Below, piece after piece: positions 61,870 through 64,000 of a stretch of 64,000 bases of DNA (position 1 is its first letter; every line of letters begins with the position of its first letter). Under the pieces are notes generated by a model. That model saw only the letters and a list, made by a program, of their open reading frames with translations. It was not told where the DNA came from and searched no databases. The position numbers were made by a program, and so were the translations under genes. This DNA comes from CAYUQT01 sp964596165. Lineage in GTDB: Bacteria; Planctomycetota; Phycisphaerae; UBA1845; JAFGLZ01. The DNA is taken from assembly GCA_964596165.1 (NCBI GenBank), contig CAZQTW010000001.1, forward strand, positions 147,851 to 211,850, given 5' to 3'.

Positions 61870-62895
61870 TCACGCGTTGGCCTTGACCGAGTTGCACGGA
61901 ACCGCCTCAACGGCCGTGGAGAGCAGCGCGATCATGCGAGCGTACGCCTCGGACATGGGACCCTCCGTGTGCAGACCCGCCGCACGCGCGTGCCCCCCGC
62001 CCCCCATGGAGGCCGCCAACTCCGCCACGTTGACCTGCCCTTTGCTGCGCAGGCTGACGCGGACCCGTCCGTTGGGTTCTTCCACCAGAAGGGCACTCAC
62101 AATGACCGATCCGATTCGCATGGGTTCGTTGATGACGTCCTCGGTGTCCGACCGACTGGCTCCGCATTCCGCCAAGGCGGCTTGATCGATTCGCATGATC
62201 GCCAATCGCTGATCGCTATGCAACGACAGCGAATCGAGCGCCTTGGCCGTCAGCGCCAGCCGAGCCGGTGCCTCCGACCAGTAGATCGCCTCATAGCACT
62301 GATGGGCCCGAACGCCGGCCTGAACCATCTCGGCGGCCGCCCGAAGTGCCCTCGCATCCGTATTGGAGAATCGGAACCATCCCGTATCCGTCGCCAAGGC
62401 GGCAAACAGGGCGTTCAGCCCCACGATCGAGAACGGCCACCCCAGCGACGTGAACCATTCGTACACGATTAAACCGCTCGCCGCCGCCGTCGAATCGATG
62501 AGTTGAATCGCCCCCAGACCATCGTGGGTCTCATGGTGATCGACCACGATCATCCGATCGGCCAGTGCGGCGAGGGGTCCGCGAACCACGTCGATCTGTT
62601 CCCACGAGGCGGCATCAACCACGATCACCGCATCCGCGCGCTCGATTTGCCGCGGATCAAAGGTCGAGGTCCAAACGTGAATGCTCCCGTTGGCGACCAG
62701 ACCACGATAGCGCAACGGAACCGAATCAAGCAGCAATCCCCACGCTCGTCGGCCCCGTTGACTCAGCACGTCCAGGATCGCCACCGTCGACCCAATCGCA
62801 TCCCCGTCGGGACGTCTGTGCGAGACAATCACGATTTCGTTCGCGCGATCGATGCGGTCGGCCGCCGCCCGGAATAGCTTGGGATCGATGGACAA
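61870..62895 (-). CDS. nrnA: Bifunctional oligoribonuclease/pAp phosphatase (NrnA, DHH/DHHA1)
   Basis: TTG 62895 is chosen as start because AGGAGG lies 7 bases upstream, giving 341 aa; an upstream frame is open but not family-like. DHH domain: SHRRPDGDAIGS, VVDAASWE and VVDHHETHDG. DHHA1 domain: GGGGHARAAGLH near the end. It degrades short RNA fragments and pAp with Mn, a normal partner of translation/ribosome genes. It follows ribF by 59 bp. Confidence 0.92.
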   Translation of the reverse strand: MSIDPKLFRAAADRIDRANEIVIVSHRRPDGDAIGSTVAILDVLSQRGRRAWGLLLDSVPLRYRGLVANGSIHVWTSTFDPRQIERADAVIVVDAASWEQIDVVRGPLAALADRMIVVDHHETHDGLGAIQLIDSTAAASGLIVYEWFTSLGWPFSIVGLNALFAALATDTGWFRFSNTDARALRAAAEMVQAGVRAHQCYEAIYWSEAPARLALTAKALDSLSLHSDQRLAIMRIDQAALAECGASRSDTEDVINEPMRIGSVIVSALLVEEPNGRVRVSLRSKGQVNVAELAASMGGGGHARAAGLHTEGPMSEAYARMIALLSTAVEAVPCNSVKANA

Positions 62896-62954
62896 TGTGG
62901 ACCTCCTCGGCCGCCGACAAACCGGTTGTCGCGCCGTCACCGCGACGTGTCTTT

Positions 62955-63905
62955 CTACGAGGCCGACGCGCACACCACTCGGACCTGCCGCACGTCTTCC
63001 TTCATCTGTTCGCTCAGCTCGGTTGACGATTCAAATCGACGCTGTTCTCGAAGCCATCGCAGGAATTCCACGCGAATCTCCTCATCATACGGTTCGCCCT
63101 GGTAGTCCAACAGATAGGCCTCGACCGACAGTCGCTCATCCCCAAAGGTGGGGTTGGTACCCACGCTGATCGCCGCGGCGTATCGCCGACCGCCCAGCAC
63201 GGCCCATCCTGCGTACACCCCCATTCCCGGAATCAGTTGCTCTCCCGCCTCGACGTTCGCCGTGGGAAAGCCCAGACCTCGCCCGCGCCCCTTGCCTCGG
63301 ACCACGGTACCAATAAGGGCGTAGGGACGACCGAGACAGAGGGCCGCCCGATGCACATGGTGCCTCACCAGAAGGTCCCGAATCAATGTGCTCGTTACCA
63401 GGATCGAACCTTCCGGTTCGATCTCCAATTGTAACGCCGGAACGATAAAGACCCCAAAGCCGAACGTGTCCCCCAGCCTCTGAAGCACGGCAACGTCGCC
63501 TTCCCGCCCGCGACCGAAACGCCAGGACGGTCCCTCAACGATATGCGCCGGAGAGAAACGATTCATGATGGCGTCCGCGACGAAACCCTCGGGTGACTGA
63601 TTGAGAAACTCGGGCGTGGGCTCGATGACGACAACCGCATCGGCACCGGCCTGCCCCAACCTCTCGACCTTCTCCTTCAAGGGCGTCAGAATTCGCAGCG
63701 GACGGTGCGGCGCGACGACTCTCAGCGGATGAGGATCGAACGTCACGACCACCACGGCCGACCCGGTTCGTTCGGCAAGCATACCGGCCTGGGCAAGGAT
63801 CTGCTGATGCCCGCGGTGAACGCCGTCGAAGTTGCCGAAAGTCAATGTCACGCCGCGCATCGGCGGGTCGACGGCTTCCAGACCTCGATACACCTGAACA
63901 CTCAT
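62955..63905 (-). CDS. ribF: Bifunctional riboflavin kinase/FAD synthetase
   Basis: Start ATG 63905 is preferred (MSVQVYRGLEAVDPPMRG); the frame is open 13 codons upstream. It gives 316 aa. The N-terminal adenylyltransferase half has TFGNFDGVHRGHQQIL, then FDPHPLRVV; the kinase half has GRGLGFPTANVEAG and VYAGWAVLGGRRY. Both are standard for RibF, which makes FMN and FAD. It starts the minus-strand unit ribF-nrnA-ABC, although the promoter of that unit is off or near the right edge. The last 95 bp of the window hold nothing recognisable. Confidence 0.93.
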   Translation of the reverse strand: MSVQVYRGLEAVDPPMRGVTLTFGNFDGVHRGHQQILAQAGMLAERTGSAVVVVTFDPHPLRVVAPHRPLRILTPLKEKVERLGQAGADAVVVIEPTPEFLNQSPEGFVADAIMNRFSPAHIVEGPSWRFGRGREGDVAVLQRLGDTFGFGVFIVPALQLEIEPEGSILVTSTLIRDLLVRHHVHRAALCLGRPYALIGTVVRGKGRGRGLGFPTANVEAGEQLIPGMGVYAGWAVLGGRRYAAAISVGTNPTFGDERLSVEAYLLDYQGEPYDEEIRVEFLRWLREQRRFESSTELSEQMKEDVRQVRVVCASAS

Positions 63906-64000
63906 GGGGATATATACCTTGCCGAACTCAAGCAGTCCCGTCAACCGTTGCTTGCGATTTCCATAACCCCATCCCCCCTCCCCGCCGCCGTGCGAACCGG

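Overview
The window is a 64 kb piece of a GC-rich bacterial chromosome, densely coding and with most genes in short co-oriented runs. No rRNA, tRNA, CRISPR array, integrase or transposase is evident. The gene content fits Planctomycetota, probably a Phycisphaerae-like lineage. The pointers are three Gfo/Idh/MocA oxidoreductases (two with Tat leaders) and a Tat-exported sugar isomerase, LamG- and TPR-containing exported enzymes, a TatC with a large insertion, a glycine-rich RRM protein and many sugar-directed proteins. This placement is inferred from gene content; no marker gene was compared.

Layout. 1-919: the end of korA and all of korB (2-oxoacid:ferredoxin oxidoreductase). 1385-9262: a DUF4143 ATPase with a probable leaderless promoter, two Gfo/Idh/MocA enzymes, a lipoprotein histone-deacetylase-like gene broken by one in-frame TGA, a VapBC-like pair with a 16-bp palindrome upstream, an exported nitrilase-family enzyme and the tail of a lost sialidase-like gene beside a REP-like double hairpin. 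9472-14400: a large LamG plus GH36/GH27-like glycosidase and an unknown exported protein. 14773-19892: a Thr-type sulfatase-fold/TPR protein, a GT4 glycosyltransferase and a zinc-type dehydrogenase. 20032-23029: a LigD-PE-like protein, a divergent QueC and PgeF on the minus strand, with a Tat-exported sugar isomerase divergent from them.

23235-37489 is the most distinctive stretch. Five polytopic membrane proteins with C-terminal TPR-like regions (two TMTC-like, one GT39-like, and two tandem GT39-like paralogues with an N-terminal beta-sandwich) surround a parvulin-type lipoprotein and an AlaC-like aminotransferase. I read it as a candidate envelope or protein glycosylation region.

37680-43737: a Tat-exported oxidoreductase, an orphan BlaI-like regulator, endonuclease III, TatC, a GGQ-domain release-factor-like protein, a siroheme-type dehydrogenase and a methyltransferase. 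43850-44950: AMMECR1 and PilZ proteins. 44979-47516: two exported enzymes (SGNH-like and GH26-like) with unrelated catalytic parts but a shared C-terminal module ending in a CGSGA-membrane-Arg tail, which looks like a sorting signal. 47713-50001: a sodium/solute symporter with its small accessory protein, and an RRM protein. 50287-55085: a probable L-rhamnose-type sugar operon (SDR, RhaT, a DUF6786-like protein, an SDR lacking the catalytic Tyr, a UlaG-like hydrolase). 55338-57425: EF-G outside any str operon. 58143-63905: a ribose-type ABC importer downstream of nrnA and ribF.

The overall theme is capture, breakdown and import of complex glycans, plus building of surface glycoconjugates.
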